Made by a program: the position numbers and the translations under genes
Assembly: GCF_947179165.1 (NCBI RefSeq)
Contig: NC_077246.1
Span: forward strand, 68,792,421-68,856,420
Direction of reading: 5' to 3'
DNA length: 64,000 nt
DNA from: Solanum dulcamara
Taxonomy: Eukaryota; Streptophyta; Magnoliopsida; Solanales; Solanaceae
Shown here: piece after piece, positions 27,492 through 39,300 of the stretch
Numbering within the stretch: the stretch's first letter is position 1
Layout: every line of letters starts with the position of its first letter
The notes under the pieces: model-generated
Databases searched by the model: none
The model's input: the letters and a program-made list of their open reading frames with translations, nothing else
Told to the model about the DNA's origin: nothing

Positions 27492-29930
27492 TGTAACACC
27501 CCTTAAATTTTTTCCTAAGATTCAGGCCTTCTTTGTACATGTGTGGGGCCCATCACATTTATTTTGAAGTACGTACTTGAGTTAAGATGAGTCCCTGAGG
27601 AGTTTAAGAGCGTTGGAGGTAATGTGGGGTCATTGAGGACCCCTAGGACCGAGCTAAGTCCAAAAGATCCGTCGTGGCTAAGTCTAGGACGAGTTCACGT
27701 AAGGGTCGACTTTTAATGACCCTATCGTTTGAAAGACATCAATCTGGGTGGACCACGACCAATCAAATTAAAGGTCGTCGAGTCTTCTTTCCAACGCCAC
27801 CAAGAACGTAGATTTTGGAGCTCGGGGCCAAAAGATATGACGGTCCGAAGATGAACTAGCACTACAGGGATTTCATTTTGGCCTGGGTTACCATTGCTGG
27901 GGAAATGGCCCTGGCGCCGTAAGGGCGCGACGCGCCACTATCGCGCCAGGAACATGCCTCAATAGTTTGGTCCCTGGCGCGACGCGCCACTAAAAGTGTG
28001 CAGGGTTTTTCAGGCCAAATCCCCAGAATTTGGAGCAATAGGCTTGGCGCTATAAAGGCGCGATGCGCCACTATCGCGCCAGAAACATGCCTCAGTAGTT
28101 TGGTCCTGGCGCGACGCGCCACTAAAAGTTGTGCAGGTTTTAGGCGTAATTGGCCTTTGCGCTGTAAGGGCGCGAGGCGCCACTATCGCGCCAAGAGCAT
28201 TTTTGCCTAATTTTCAGAATTTGGAGGAAGGGCAATTTGGGAAATTTCCCAAATTATATATACACAAACCTTGTATATTTTGGGACCATTTTCTTCAGCC
28301 CCATTCTCTCTCTAGAAAAAGCCCTAGCTCCTCTCCCTTTTCTCTTCTCTTCTTCTCCATTTCCAACCAAAAAGGAGTCCAAGAGCTTCAAGACCTCAAG
28401 CTCCCATTGAAGACCCAACATCAAGGTTTCTTCAAAGTATTCACTAAGGTATGTAAGGCTAACCAAAACATGGGTTGAGTCCACCCATGTGCCCTATTCT
28501 TGTGTTGAGGTTAGGTATCCATGAAAATGGAGTTCCTTGGTATGGTACATGTTTGAATGAGTTTTGTTTCTATCTTATTTAAGTATTTATGTGCCAATGT
28601 TGTTGAGCTAAGAGATTTCTAAAATGAGCCCTTATGTAAATATGAGATGATGAGAAAATGAGTTGCTAAATATGTTTTGTTGGTCTTGTTAATTATATAG
28701 ATTCTATAAAGTATACTATTTTCTTAAAAATGTTGCTTATTATAAGAATGTCGATTTGAAGTCTTGGAGATGTGATGAGTCACAAAGATTTTTCTCAAAT
28801 AGATGGAGGTAGTGATTGATTTTATATCTAGATGATGTTATATGTGCATTTAAAGCTTCCTTGAAGATATGATTGAGATTAAGCATTGAGATTGAGATTT
28901 GGTTGTGATAGAGTTGATGAGTCGACAAGGTTGTAATGAGACTTGTTGATATGAGTTGATTGAGTTGATTTGATGGAGTTTTATGAGCATTGAGTCTTGG
29001 GAGGAGTATCGAGCACCGAATTGGGCAAGAGTATAGTCCATACTCGAACCCAATACCTGTGTTGCCAAACGTAGGGGGGATTGAACCGTTAAAGTTGGAT
29101 GCTTCCCCGAGAGCTTTTGTCCTGACATTATAGGACCTGGTTGGATTGGATCCATGAGTGTTCGTCGTTCATGCCCTGGCAAGGTATGAACGGGCGTGGC
29201 AACGATGTCGTTTCGTTGTACCTTCACTGGCTCATAAGCGTTGGTTGTCGGTTAAGAGAAACTCCCAAATAAGTTTTGATAGCAATCTGAGTCAAATTAA
29301 GTTGAATTGTATATGATTGTTCCAGTCTAAATCATACTCTGTTTAGACTTAGGACATTTGATCGAGTTGTCATTCCTTTTGAGTTGAGCTCCCGAGTTGG
29401 TTGATTTATTCTTCCTTGATGTTCGTTGTATTCGGCCATTTTACAGACTCGTACATTCCATGTACTGGCGCCATTTGGCCTGCATCATTTCATGATGCAG
29501 AGACAGGTACTAGAGATCATCAACCGGTGCTCCGTTGAAGATCCACTTACACTTCCAGCCAGTCGGTGAGTCCTCCTAGTTCCCAGAGGATATTGGGCCT
29601 TCCTGTACAGTTTTTTATTGCCTTTTCTTTATTTGGATTGTCGATATCCATGGGCTTGTCATTGGCACCTTTTAGACTCGAGTAGAGGCTTCATAGACTG
29701 AGATGTGAGGAGGTCGAGCGGTCATCTTGAGGATTCCTATTTTGATTATCGTCTTGATTGTAAATGTTTTGCCTTCGGCCCTTATGATATGAGAAGTATT
29801 TCTTAAATTGAGTTTTCTGCTAATAGAATGTGCTTGAATGAATGAGTGACTGTACCAAGTGGTTCGCTCGGAGGTTAGAGATGGCCTTCGGGTGCCGGTT
29901 ACGTCTAGGGTACCCTCCCGGGGCGTGACA
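27492..29930 (+). repeat. Element B 3' LTR (complete)
   Basis: 2439 bp, TG...CA ends. A GC-rich block at 27907-28195 has about 2.3 tandem units containing the near-palindrome GGCGCGACGCGCC. A 22-base perfect palindrome (AATTTGGGAAA plus its complement) sits immediately before TATATATACA at about 28235-28265, probably the core promoter. Confidence 0.9.
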
Positions 29931-32098
29931 ATCTGGGGGGGCCCATGACCCATCAAATCAAAGGTCGTTGAGTCTTCTTTCCAACGCCACCAAGAATGAA
30001 ACTTTTGGAGTTCAGAGTCGAGAGGTATGACGATCCTAAGATGAACTAGCACAGCAGAGATTTTCAAGCCTGGGTTGCAATTGCTGGAAAACTGGGCTTG
30101 GCGCTGCAGTGGCGCGATGCGCCACTATCGCGCCAGAAACATGCCTCAGTAGTTTGGGCTCTGGCGCGGCGCGCCACTAAAAGTTGTGCAGGTTTTTTTT
30201 GGCCAAATTTCCAGAACCCAGAAAATATTGCCTTGGCGCTGTAAGGGCGCGACGCGCCACTATCGCGCCAGAAACATGCCTCAGTAGTTTGGTCTCTGGC
30301 GCGGTGCGCCACTACGAGGTATGCAGGTTTTAGGCGTATTCAGCTTGCGCTGCAATAGCGCGACGCGCCACTATCACGCCAGGTGCGTTTTTAGCCCATT
30401 TTCAGAACTTTTGAGGAGGGGCAATTTGGGAACTTACCCAAATTATATATATGTCACCCTTGGTCTTTTGGGAACACATTTTGCAGCCTCACCCTCTCTC
30501 TAAAAAGCCCTAGCTTCTCTCTCTCTCTTCTTCTTCTTCTCTATTTCCAACAAAAAGGAGTCCAAGAGCTTCAAGATTTGAGTCCTCCATTGAAGACCCA
30601 ACCACAAGGTTTTCTTCAAGTCTTCACTAAGGTATGTAAGGCTATCCAAAATATGGGTTGAGTCCACCCATGTGCCCTATTCTTGCTTTGAGGATAGATG
30701 TTCATGAAAATGGAGTTCTTGGTATGGTCTAAGTTTAAATGAGTTTTGTCCCCTATTTATTTGATTCTATAGGTATTGATGTTGTTGAATTAAGAAGTTC
30801 CCAAAATGAGTTGATGAAAATGAGTTGTTAAATATGTTCTATTGATCTTCTTGACTATGTAGATTTTGATAAAGGATGTTATTTTCTTTAAAATGTTGCT
30901 TATTATAAAAATGTAAATTTAAAGTCTTGAAATTATGATGAGTCTCAAAGATTTCTCATATGGATGGAGGGAATGATTGATTATATCTAGATGTTGCTAT
31001 ATATATGCATTTAAATTTCTTTTGAAGATATGATTGAGATTGATCGGATAGTATGATTAGAAGAGATTTGATTGTGATAGAGTTGATGAGTTGACAAGGT
31101 TGTAATGAGACTTGTCGATATGATTTGATTGAGTTGATTGGATGGAGTTTTATGAGCATTGAGTGTTGGGAGAAGTATCGAGCACTGAATTGGGCAAGAG
31201 TATAGTCCATACTCGAATCCAATAACTGCGTCACCAAATGTAGGGGGATGGAACCGTTAAAGTCGGATGCTTCCTCGAGAGATTTGTCCTGACATTATAG
31301 GACCTGGTTGGATTAGATCCATGATTTGTTGATTCGTTCATGCCCTGGCAAAGTATGAACGGACGCGGCAACAATGTCGGTTTGTTGTACTTTCACTGGC
31401 TCATAAGTGATGGTTGTCGGTTAAGAGAAACTCCCAAATAGGTCTTGATAGTACTCAGAGTCAAATTGAGTTGAATTATATGTGATTAATCCCGTCTAAA
31501 TCATATTCTTGTTTAGACTTGGGACATTTGATTGAGTTGTTATTCCTCTTGAGTTGAGCTCCCGAGTTAATAAATTCTTCCCTGATGTTCGTTGTATTTG
31601 GCCATTTTACATACTCGTACATTCTATGTACTGACCCATTTGGCCTGCATCATTTCATGATGCAGAGACAAGTACTAGAGATCATCAACCGGCGCTCCGT
31701 TGAAGATCCACATACACTTCCAACTAGTTGGTGAGTCCTCCTAGTTCCCAAAGGATATTGAGCCTTCTTGTACAGTTTTGTTGTCATTCCTTTTATTTTG
31801 AGTGTTGGTAGCCATGGACTTGTCATCGGCACCTTCTAGACTTTGATAGAGGCTTCATAGACTAGAGTGTGGGAAGGTTGGACTGTTATTTTGAGGAGTC
31901 CTATTTTACTTATTTTGTTGGACTTGAATATGTTTGGCCTTCGGCCCTGCAATGTGAATTGTATGCTATGATTGACCCCTTCTTTGGGTGAGTGTGATTG
32001 AATGACGAGGTGACTGAATCAGGTGGTTCGCTTGAAGGTCAGAAATGGCTTTCAAGTGCCGGTCACGTCTAGGGTACCCTCCCGGGGCGTGACAAACA

Positions 32099-32110
32099 TG
32101 GTATCAGAGC
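32099..32110 (+). other. Primer-binding site of copy C (tRNA-iMet type)
   Basis: TGGTATCAGAGC, 4 bases after the end of LTR2. It shows that LTR2 also acted as a 5' LTR. Confidence 0.88.
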
Positions 32111-32311
32111 CCAGAGTTCAAGTGTCCTAGGGAGTCTATGAAGTCGTGTCTAGTAGAGTCTTGCTTATGGGTGTGTTGTGCACCACACTTATAAGTAGGA
32201 GGCTATAGAACATTAGGAATTGTTTCACTTCTTTCATACTCGGACTTCGTGCGATAGAGTTAAAACTCTATAAGACTCCTTTCTAATTCGTGCGTATGTA
32301 CGTTACAGATA

Positions 32312-34399
32312 ATGCCTCCAAAACGTACTGCTAGCCATAGGAATATTGATAATGCTGCGATGCCCCAGTCCGAGGCACGCCCGGCAAGGGCTAGAGGCCG
32401 ACCTGCGAGATACTCGGAGGTACCCCAAGTGCCATCTACTCCACCTACATCAGAGGTAGAATTTCGAGGGGCAATTGCAATGCTCACGCAACTAATGGCC
32501 TCCCGAAGTGGAAATCAGAGTTCGTCGACCCTTAGCTCTAGCTCCCAAGAGCCATCTGCTGCCACTAGAATTAGAGACTTTCTGAGGATGAATCCGTCGT
32601 TATTCACGAGTTCTAAGGTAGATGAAGATCCCCAAAACTTTATTGATGAGATGTGGAAAATTCTGAAAGTTATACATGCTACGGAGATTGAGGAGGTCGA
32701 GTTGGTGTCCTATCAACTCAAAGATGTGGCAAACATTTGGTATAACTAATGGGAACAGGGTAGGGGTGAGGATGCTGAACCTGCTAGATGGGATGAATTT
32801 GAGGGAGCCTTCCTTGACCACTTCTTTCCCCGAGAATTAAGGGAAGCGAAAGTGGAGGAATTTGTAAACCTAAAACAAGAGGGTATGACTGTTAAGGAGT
32901 ACAGCCTTAAGTTCATTCAACTGTCCAGGTATGCTCCCGAAATGACCCCAGATATGAGGTCAAAGATGAGGAAGTTTGTCTCCGGTTTGGGGAGACATAT
33001 GAAGAAGGAATGCAAAGCGGCGTTGTTAATCTCCGATATGGATATTTCAAGGTTAATGGTGTACGCCCAACAGGTGGAGGAGGAGAAGAGAAAGGACAGA
33101 GAAGAGCACATGAGCTAGAAGGCAAAATCAGCGGGCAATGAGAATGAACAGAGGCAACACAAGGGAAACAGGTCCTTCTTCCAGAAGAGGCCTTCCAACT
33201 ATGCCTCATCTACCGCCAATGCACCGATGCCGCAAAACAGGTATGATCGGCAGGGACAAGGTCGCCAGAATTTCAGACCCCAGGGTTCTCAATCCCAAGC
33301 TAGCATGGGTCAAGGTGCGCAAGGGAAGCCACCATGCGTCAAGTGTGGTAAGCTTCACTTGGGAGAGTGCAGAGCGGGAAAGATGGATTGTTAGACCATT
33401 TTCAGAAGGAGTGTCCAGCATGGGGGAACAGAGCCCAGTTCTCTACCACTGCACCACTAGCTAGGGGTAATCATAGGGGCGCTACTTCAGGTACGAGTGG
33501 AGGTATAAACCGCCTATATGCCATGGGCAGTCGCCAAGATCAGGAGAACTCTCCAAACGTCGTGATGGGTATGATTCGAGTCTCTTCTTTTGACTGTTAT
33601 GTATTGATGGATTCGGGTGCCACCCTATCTTTTGTGTCTCCTTATGTGGCTAGTAAATTCAATAAAATTCCTGAACGTCTTCTTGAGCCTTTTAGTGTGG
33701 CCACTCCTGTCGGTGATTCTGTCTTAGCTGAGAGAGTCTATAGAGATTGCACTGTGTCCATTTATCATAGGGATACCTTGGCCGACCTAGTTGAGTTGGA
33801 TATGGTTGACTTTGACGTGATCCTTGGCATGGACTGGCTCTATGTCTGTTATGCCTCTATTGATTATAGAACTCAGATTATCACGTTCAAATTCCCGAAT
33901 GAGGTTGTCATAGAGTAGAAGGGTAGCCCTGTTGCTCCTAAGGGTAAGTTTATTTCATACCTTAGGGCCAGGAAGCTAATCTCAAAAGGGTGTGTTTATC
34001 ACATTTTCCGAGTGAAAGGTGACAATATTGAGTCTCCATCCCTTGAGTCGGTTCCGATTGTCAACGAGTTTTCGGATATCTTTCCTGAAGATCTGCCTGG
34101 AGTCCCTCCTGATAGGGAGATCGACTTCGGGATTGATGTTCTTCCTGATACCCAGCCTATCTCAATTCCTCCATATAGAATGGCCCCAGCTGAGTTGAGA
34201 GTGTTGAAGGAGCAGTTGAAAGACTTGTTAGATAAGGGATTCATTAGGCCGAGTGTCTCACCATGGGGTGCTCCGGTCCTATTTGTGCGGAAGAAAGATG
34301 GGTCCCTTAGAATGTGTATCGACTACATGCAGCTAAATAAGGTCACCGTAAAGAACAAATACCCTCTCCCCAGAATAGATGATTTATTTGATCAGCTTC
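32312..34399 (+). pseudogene. Copy C gag-pol pseudogene, truncated in reverse transcriptase
   Basis: Gag begins at ATG 32312 and is open to TAA at 32747, the same WYN-stop-W position as in copy A. Codon 19 is still CAG. A 16-base deletion at about 33391 removes part of the CCHC knuckle. The protease keeps the expected DSGAT. TAG follows the protease, as in A and B. RT is open from 34012 to the break at 34399/34400, after the GATCAGCTTC shared with copy A. RNase H, integrase, chromodomain and the third LTR are absent. Confidence 0.88.
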
Positions 34400-34631
34400 G
34401 AGTTTATACATTTAGTTGGAAATCAACTTAGAGATATCAGTATTATTTAGAGATTGGATTAATGTGGAGCGTAGAATTTTTGGGTGTCCGTCACCATCTG
34501 CCCAATTTAAATATGCTATTGACAATATTTTGGTAGATTCAAGTGAAGGCGGAATGGATGCATTAGAGGAACAAGCTATACAACCACTTCCAGAACAAGT
34601 AAATAGAGAAATGTTAGAAGAATTAGGATGA
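34400..34631 (+). pseudogene. hAT transposase C-terminal fragment
   Basis: The 34416-34631 frame encodes DWINVERRIFGCPSPSAQF and an acidic tail ending EMLEELG, stop TGA at 34629. A DW-x-x-AE/VERR segment near the C-terminus is typical of plant hAT dimerisation domains, but identification is tentative and helped by position inside the hAT termini. The rest of the transposase, including the catalytic core, was lost with the right part of copy C. From 34632 to 35160 follows AT-rich DNA with many AAAATTTAAA words. Confidence 0.5.
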
Positions 34632-35866
34632 GACTATTTTGGAGAGTACAAATATTAGATAATTCGAAGCCTACTTAAAACAGAACCCTTCCTAGAAGGT
34701 GGTTGCGTCGATTAGGCGCTCTTCTAATATTTGTAAATTGTAATATAAATGGTACTAATTACTTTTTTATAAATAAAATGATAGGCTATTCGCCTTAATT
34801 TGTTTTATTATTGTCTTCAATTTAATTCAAATATTTTTCATGTATTTTAATTTTCAAACTTTAAAAATTTAAAAGTTTAAAAGTTTAAACTTCTATTTTC
34901 AAATTTGAAATTTAAACTTTAAAAATTTTAAATTTTCAATGTTTAAAAGTTGACATTTTAAACATTAAAAGTTTAAACTTCAAAATTTAAACTTTGAGAA
35001 TTTTAAAAGTTTAAAATTTAAAATTTAACTTTGAAAATTTTAATTTTTTAAATTTTTAATGCTTAAAATTTGAAATTTAAACTTTAAAAATGTATTTTGA
35101 AAGAAATATTAAATTAATAATGTATTTTAGAATTTTTTTTAATTCATTATTTAACTTAATTTAACTAATTAAAAAAAATCCGGAATACTGGTCCGTACCA
35201 GACCGGAACGGAAATTACGGTAATTACCGGTCCAGTCTAGTTCCGATAGATACCAGTCCAGTTGTCCCGGTTTTGGTACCGCTGCCACCCTCCCTTACGC
35301 AAGAGAATGTTACTTCCTACACGATTTGATTCAATACGGAAGTTTGAGACAATCGTTGTTTGTAATGTTTTCTTATTCTTACTCTTCTATGTTCTTATTG
35401 TCTTGCAACCAACATATGATGAAAATCTGTCGAGAGACGAGTAAAATACATCCAGGAGACATGCTATGGTTTGACTAATAAGAGCGCAGGGACAATCTTT
35501 ATATGATAGAACACTTCAAAAATATGCATTGGAAGATTTATAGGCAATAACAGAAAAGATATAATCTGAGCATATCATATTGAAATCAAAGATTATAATA
35601 AAAATCCCACAGTGAAGATGTAAAATGAAAGAGAGGCATTAACAGTCAGCTAGATAGAGTTGAATGAATAATTCCAATTCCTCTATTAACCAAAAAAAAA
35701 ACAGATCCGGAAATCGCCAAGCATTCAAAAATAGAGTGAAATTGCAAGAGCCCAGCAGCCACACAATAGAAAAGAAAAAGTAAAAGAAAACCTTAAATAG
35801 CATTCTTCTAGAATTGCAACCACTTGAGCTAAGCTAATCATCAAGGGCATCACAATCATCTGCATC

Positions 35867-36001
35867 TTAAGATTGGGAGGAGCATCCTTTTGCTTCGCGT
35901 ATCCTGTTTTCCCCTGTACCGTTACCTGAAGTATCAGACAGATGATCTTTGTTGTTGAGCAGATTCTTTAGCCTTCGCGTCTTATTGCCATTAGCTTTCT
36001 C
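35867..36001 (-). pseudogene. Possible terminal exon of the LNK-like pseudogene (unassigned)
   Basis: On the minus strand an acceptor CAG is followed by 44 open codons starting EKANGNKTRRLKNLLNN and ending with TAA at 35867-35869. An internal GGTAACGG could act as a donor. It lies 3' of the LNK-like pseudogene in the same orientation and could be its last exon or an unrelated remnant. I do not recognise it with confidence. Confidence 0.25.
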
Positions 36002-36249
36002 CTGACGAGAATGCCAGAGATTTCACAATACTGAAACGGACGAATTTTGAACTCTGGCCAAGCTTGGAAGGGTACAAGTGAAGAGGAAGTACAAAGGAGC
36101 TCGAATTTTCTACTCAAATGCTAGTAATTAAGAACATCTTGCATGCTGAAAGTAAGTTGAAACGATGGCCAAATTAGATATAATTAGCAAAACATGCATG
36201 TCTTTGTGATTTTGACTTTACATGTGAGCAGAGATATAGGCTGACTTTC

Positions 36250-36355
36250 ATTCAGAAACAATCTCTCTACCTTCACAAGGCAGAGGCAAAGTTGCATAAA
36301 CAACCCTCCTCAAACCCCACTTGTAAGATTACACCAAGTATTTTGATGTTGTTTT
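36250..36355 (+). mobile_element. Degenerate TS-like SINE
   Basis: CTCTCTACCTTCACAAGGCA, CCTCCTCAAACCCCACTTGT and a decayed TTG tail (GATGTTGTTTTG) occur in the TS-SINE order. Confidence 0.6.
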
Positions 36356-39300
36356 GTATATGTATTCTGGTATATGGAAGAGGCATAGTCTCGAAATGTC
36401 ATTGCTAGGTGAAGCTAATACTGAATTGACAGAGAAAGATGGACCTTGCACAATGGACAAAACATCAAAAACATGAAACACATTTATTTTGTAGAAGTGA
36501 ACGAGCATGTTAAAAACATGAAATCATTTCTCATTTGAGATTCTTGAAAATTCTCATACACAAACACGAGTAATTGAAGCTATTTGACATAGACCCTCAT
36601 TCTCATACTTTGTGCAGATTCTTCAAATTACACTAAACAACAAAAAACTATATATAACTATCCATAGCAGATACTTACATGCACGTACATGTAGGTGAGT
36701 CCATGCGACATAAATTGAAAGTAAACACAACCCATTTGTATCGAAGCCTCTTTAATATTTCGTGCCTTTATCTGGTTCAGCTGCATTTTCTCCAGCAGAA
36801 GCCAAGTTCTCATCAATCATTGGAGGGCTAAGTAATGTCTCGAAAATCTGTTCATTGACAAGTTGCAGGGTATTGTTTGAGATACAGATTGTTGAACATG
36901 AAATTTGGAAGTATGTGCAGAAACACCTACCATGGAAGGTGACTTCAAAAAGCCAAAGAATCAGCCATCACAGATGAATTTGAAGGCCTGTGGAAGAGCA
37001 AATGAGCAATAGATCGATCTATAGAATTTGTGTCTGTCTCCATGTCCAAATATCCTGTGCACCTGAAATACAAGCCATTAGATGTTAATTAGATGTTGGG
37101 ACCACAGAAAGGAAGCTAACAGAACCTATCACATTACCAGTATGATGACTGGTATCAAGAAAAGAAAAGTGCTGATTCAAGGTGTGACTGACTAGACCTA
37201 CTTTCTTTCCAAACTCAAAGGTGAAAAATGTGCTTCAAAAGATCTTCACTAACTAAACCATACCCCGTGCTTGAAGTATGCAAACTATGATATGGCCTAT
37301 ATAGGAAGTATGCATGTAGATCAAGGCATCAAGAAATGATTCCAACCTGTATGCTCCATCGTCAACAAATGCTCCGCTTGTGCGTCTATCATCTCCAGAT
37401 CCATTATTGAGATGAGCATGTCTAAGCCTTTGTTCAGCAATCTATGCCAACCAATACAAGCTATCCCTTATGCGTAGCTTTGTTCTTATATCCAACTAAA
37501 CCAGAAAGCTCAACACAGTGAGCTTACAAACATGTATATACTGAAAAGAAAGTTGATTTCCAACTAAATGTATAAACTCGAAGAACCACATACCATATCT
37601 CCTAACTGCCCCTTCCTAGCCCAAGTTAACAGGATTAACACAAAGATAGTTTCAAGACACTCAACGATAAGTCAGACTTTGGAAGGCTTTTGCACAGCAG
37701 CTGATAAATAATTTAAAATAAGCAAGCAGCAAGATGATGAGGAACAGCTTTTATATTAAGGCTGTCTGTTGTACTAAATAAGCAATCAGCTCTCTGCATA
37801 GCTATCTGCAACATAAACATGCATTAAGAAAGACAACTACTCTTTTCTATATCAATATGCTATAGCTATAGGTAATAGTATAGAAATAGGTTACTATAGA
37901 GATATATGAATAAAGAATTTTCTAAAGAAGCCTTAGTAAAACCACATCGCTTTAATATTAATTAAGCTAACACAATAACTAATTTGATATGTGATCTGTA
38001 TAAATATAAATAATAATTAAGAGGACCAAATGAGTTCCTTTTTACTCAGCATCTTCACATGACTCACTTAAATAACAAATATTTCTAATTTAGAATAATT
38101 TGAAAAACTCAGATGTATGCACACTGCTACAGCATGCTGTGTGACACTTCTCTGACAAAATAGAATAATTCCCTACGCCTATGTGAAGCTACAAGGGTGC
38201 ATAGCTGCACATTTAACCTCTCCAGAATATAGGAATCTGTAAAATATGTTCGTCATTAATATTGACTCTAGACTAATAAACTATCTTAATTCAGATGTGA
38301 ACCATCTAAAGCATTGCACGTGCCGTTTTGAGCTATTGACCTACACAAATAAGGTGTGTCAAATTTGTTCAGTCAAATTACTTACTTAAAACAAACCTTG
38401 ATTAAACTCATTACCAAACAATATCTAAATGCATATCAGTTTTCATTGAGATTGTATACCTGTTCCATGACACGTTGAAGCTGATGGAAACTATCTACCT
38501 CCTCAGAAATGTCATTCAACCCAGAACTTATGCAGGAGCTCTCCTTTACAATTGAGGAACCTACTTCTGCTGGAATTCCCGTGCTGACACTTCCAAGATC
38601 CCTGTTATTTTCATGCTTAATTCCAGAATGGTGAAGTAGCTTGTCCACCATATTTTCATTTGTTCCTATACCAGCCACCTGAAAAGAAGGATCAGGTAAG
38701 CTTTGAGTCGACTGCATCTGATTTTTTGAACAGGAGTCCTTAGCAGAAAGAGGCACGAGACTGCTTTTTTTAGATTTAATTATGGATAGGGTAGGACAAA
38801 CCATAGTCTGATCTGAACGACTGTAATCTGAAGATAAGTAAGAAAAGCCATCCTGAAAATACCCAAAATCAGATCCATCAACTTGCTTGTGCTGCTGAAT
38901 ACCTGTGGATGTGAGAGCCTGAGATTCAGTGATTGCAGTAGGATGTTTTCTCTCTTCTGGAAGGCTATCAATATAGTTGAATGTCTCCCCCTTTTCCAGG
39001 TAAACATGTTTTCTTTTTCCCTCAGATTGATTCTGGAGTTTAGAGATATTTTTGTGCAGATTCATCTGTGACCCCATAAACAGAATTAGAAAGAAGCAGA
39101 TCATTGTGAACACTGTTATCAGGACGAATGCATCAACTAGAATGTGCACATCCAGAGAGTTAGGAACTCTAGAATACTCTTACTTTACTTAACACCGGAA
39201 TCAGACCTAGGATTTTAAGGTGACGGGTGCACCATTGCCTTAAACGTACAATGGTGGTAACGCCTACAAAGTCCAAAGAGGGACGTGTATTCGTTCTGTT

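Larger units (their letters stand above)
20318..29930 (+). mobile_element. Element B: Tekay-type retrotransposon nested in LTR2
   Basis: Flanked by the perfect 5-bp target duplication ATCTG (20313-20317 and 29931-29935). It has a 5' LTR truncated on its inner side, an internal region with decayed gag-pol, and a complete 2439-bp 3' LTR. The LTRs are almost identical (about 20500-21540 matches about 27675-28715 with essentially no differences), so insertion was recent. The inner end of the 5' LTR and the primer-binding site are deleted. Confidence 0.92.
20069..32094 (+). repeat. LTR2, shared by copies A and C, split by element B
   Basis: Segments 20069-20317 and 29936-32094 together make 2408 bp, collinear with LTR1. 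The interruption is element B with its ATCTG duplication. The right end CGTGACA is followed at 32099 by a fresh primer-binding site, so the same LTR is the 5' LTR of copy C. Confidence 0.88.
12639..34399 (+). mobile_element. Tekay/Del-type chromovirus, tandem LTR-internal-LTR-internal form, right end deleted
   Basis: Order: LTR1 (12639-15047), internal copy A, LTR2 (20069-20317 plus 29936-32094, interrupted by element B), then internal copy C starting with its own primer-binding site and ending abruptly in reverse transcriptase at 34399. LTR2 thus serves as 3' LTR of A and 5' LTR of C. The 5 bases before LTR1 are TACGG. The right-hand LTR and target duplication are lost because C joins straight to hAT sequence. 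Both A and C carry stops and frameshifts. Confidence 0.85.
11527..35297. mobile_element. hAT-like DNA transposon swollen by nested retrotransposons
   Basis: The left end TAAGGCTGGCAGCGGAACCGG and the right end (reverse complement TAAGGGAGGGTGGCAGCGG followed by TACC) form imperfect terminal inverted repeats with a 4-base indel. They are flanked by 8-bp near-identical target duplications, AGCAAGAG (11519-11526) and CGCAAGAG (35298-35305), as expected for hAT elements. Sub-terminal regions are rich in GGTACCGGT and GGTCCGTCCCGATCC words at both ends (11560-11710 and 35170-35280). Own sequence is 11527-12638 and 34400-35297 (about 2 kb); the rest is inserted Tekay-type DNA. The transposase is reduced to end fragments, so it cannot be autonomous now. 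Confidence 0.75.
35306..36751. other. Right flank of hAT, mostly non-coding
   Basis: AT-rich DNA between the hAT target duplication and the LNK-like pseudogene. It contains a degenerate SINE (36250-36355) and one possible minus-strand exon (35867-36001). Nothing else is supported. Confidence 0.5.

Noticed and set aside
38436..39149. A membrane-protein-like start (hydrophobic segment LITVFTMICFFLILF) on the minus strand
   Set aside because: The hydrophobic part is translated intron upstream of the acceptor at 39066; the true LNK-like exon starts at 39065.
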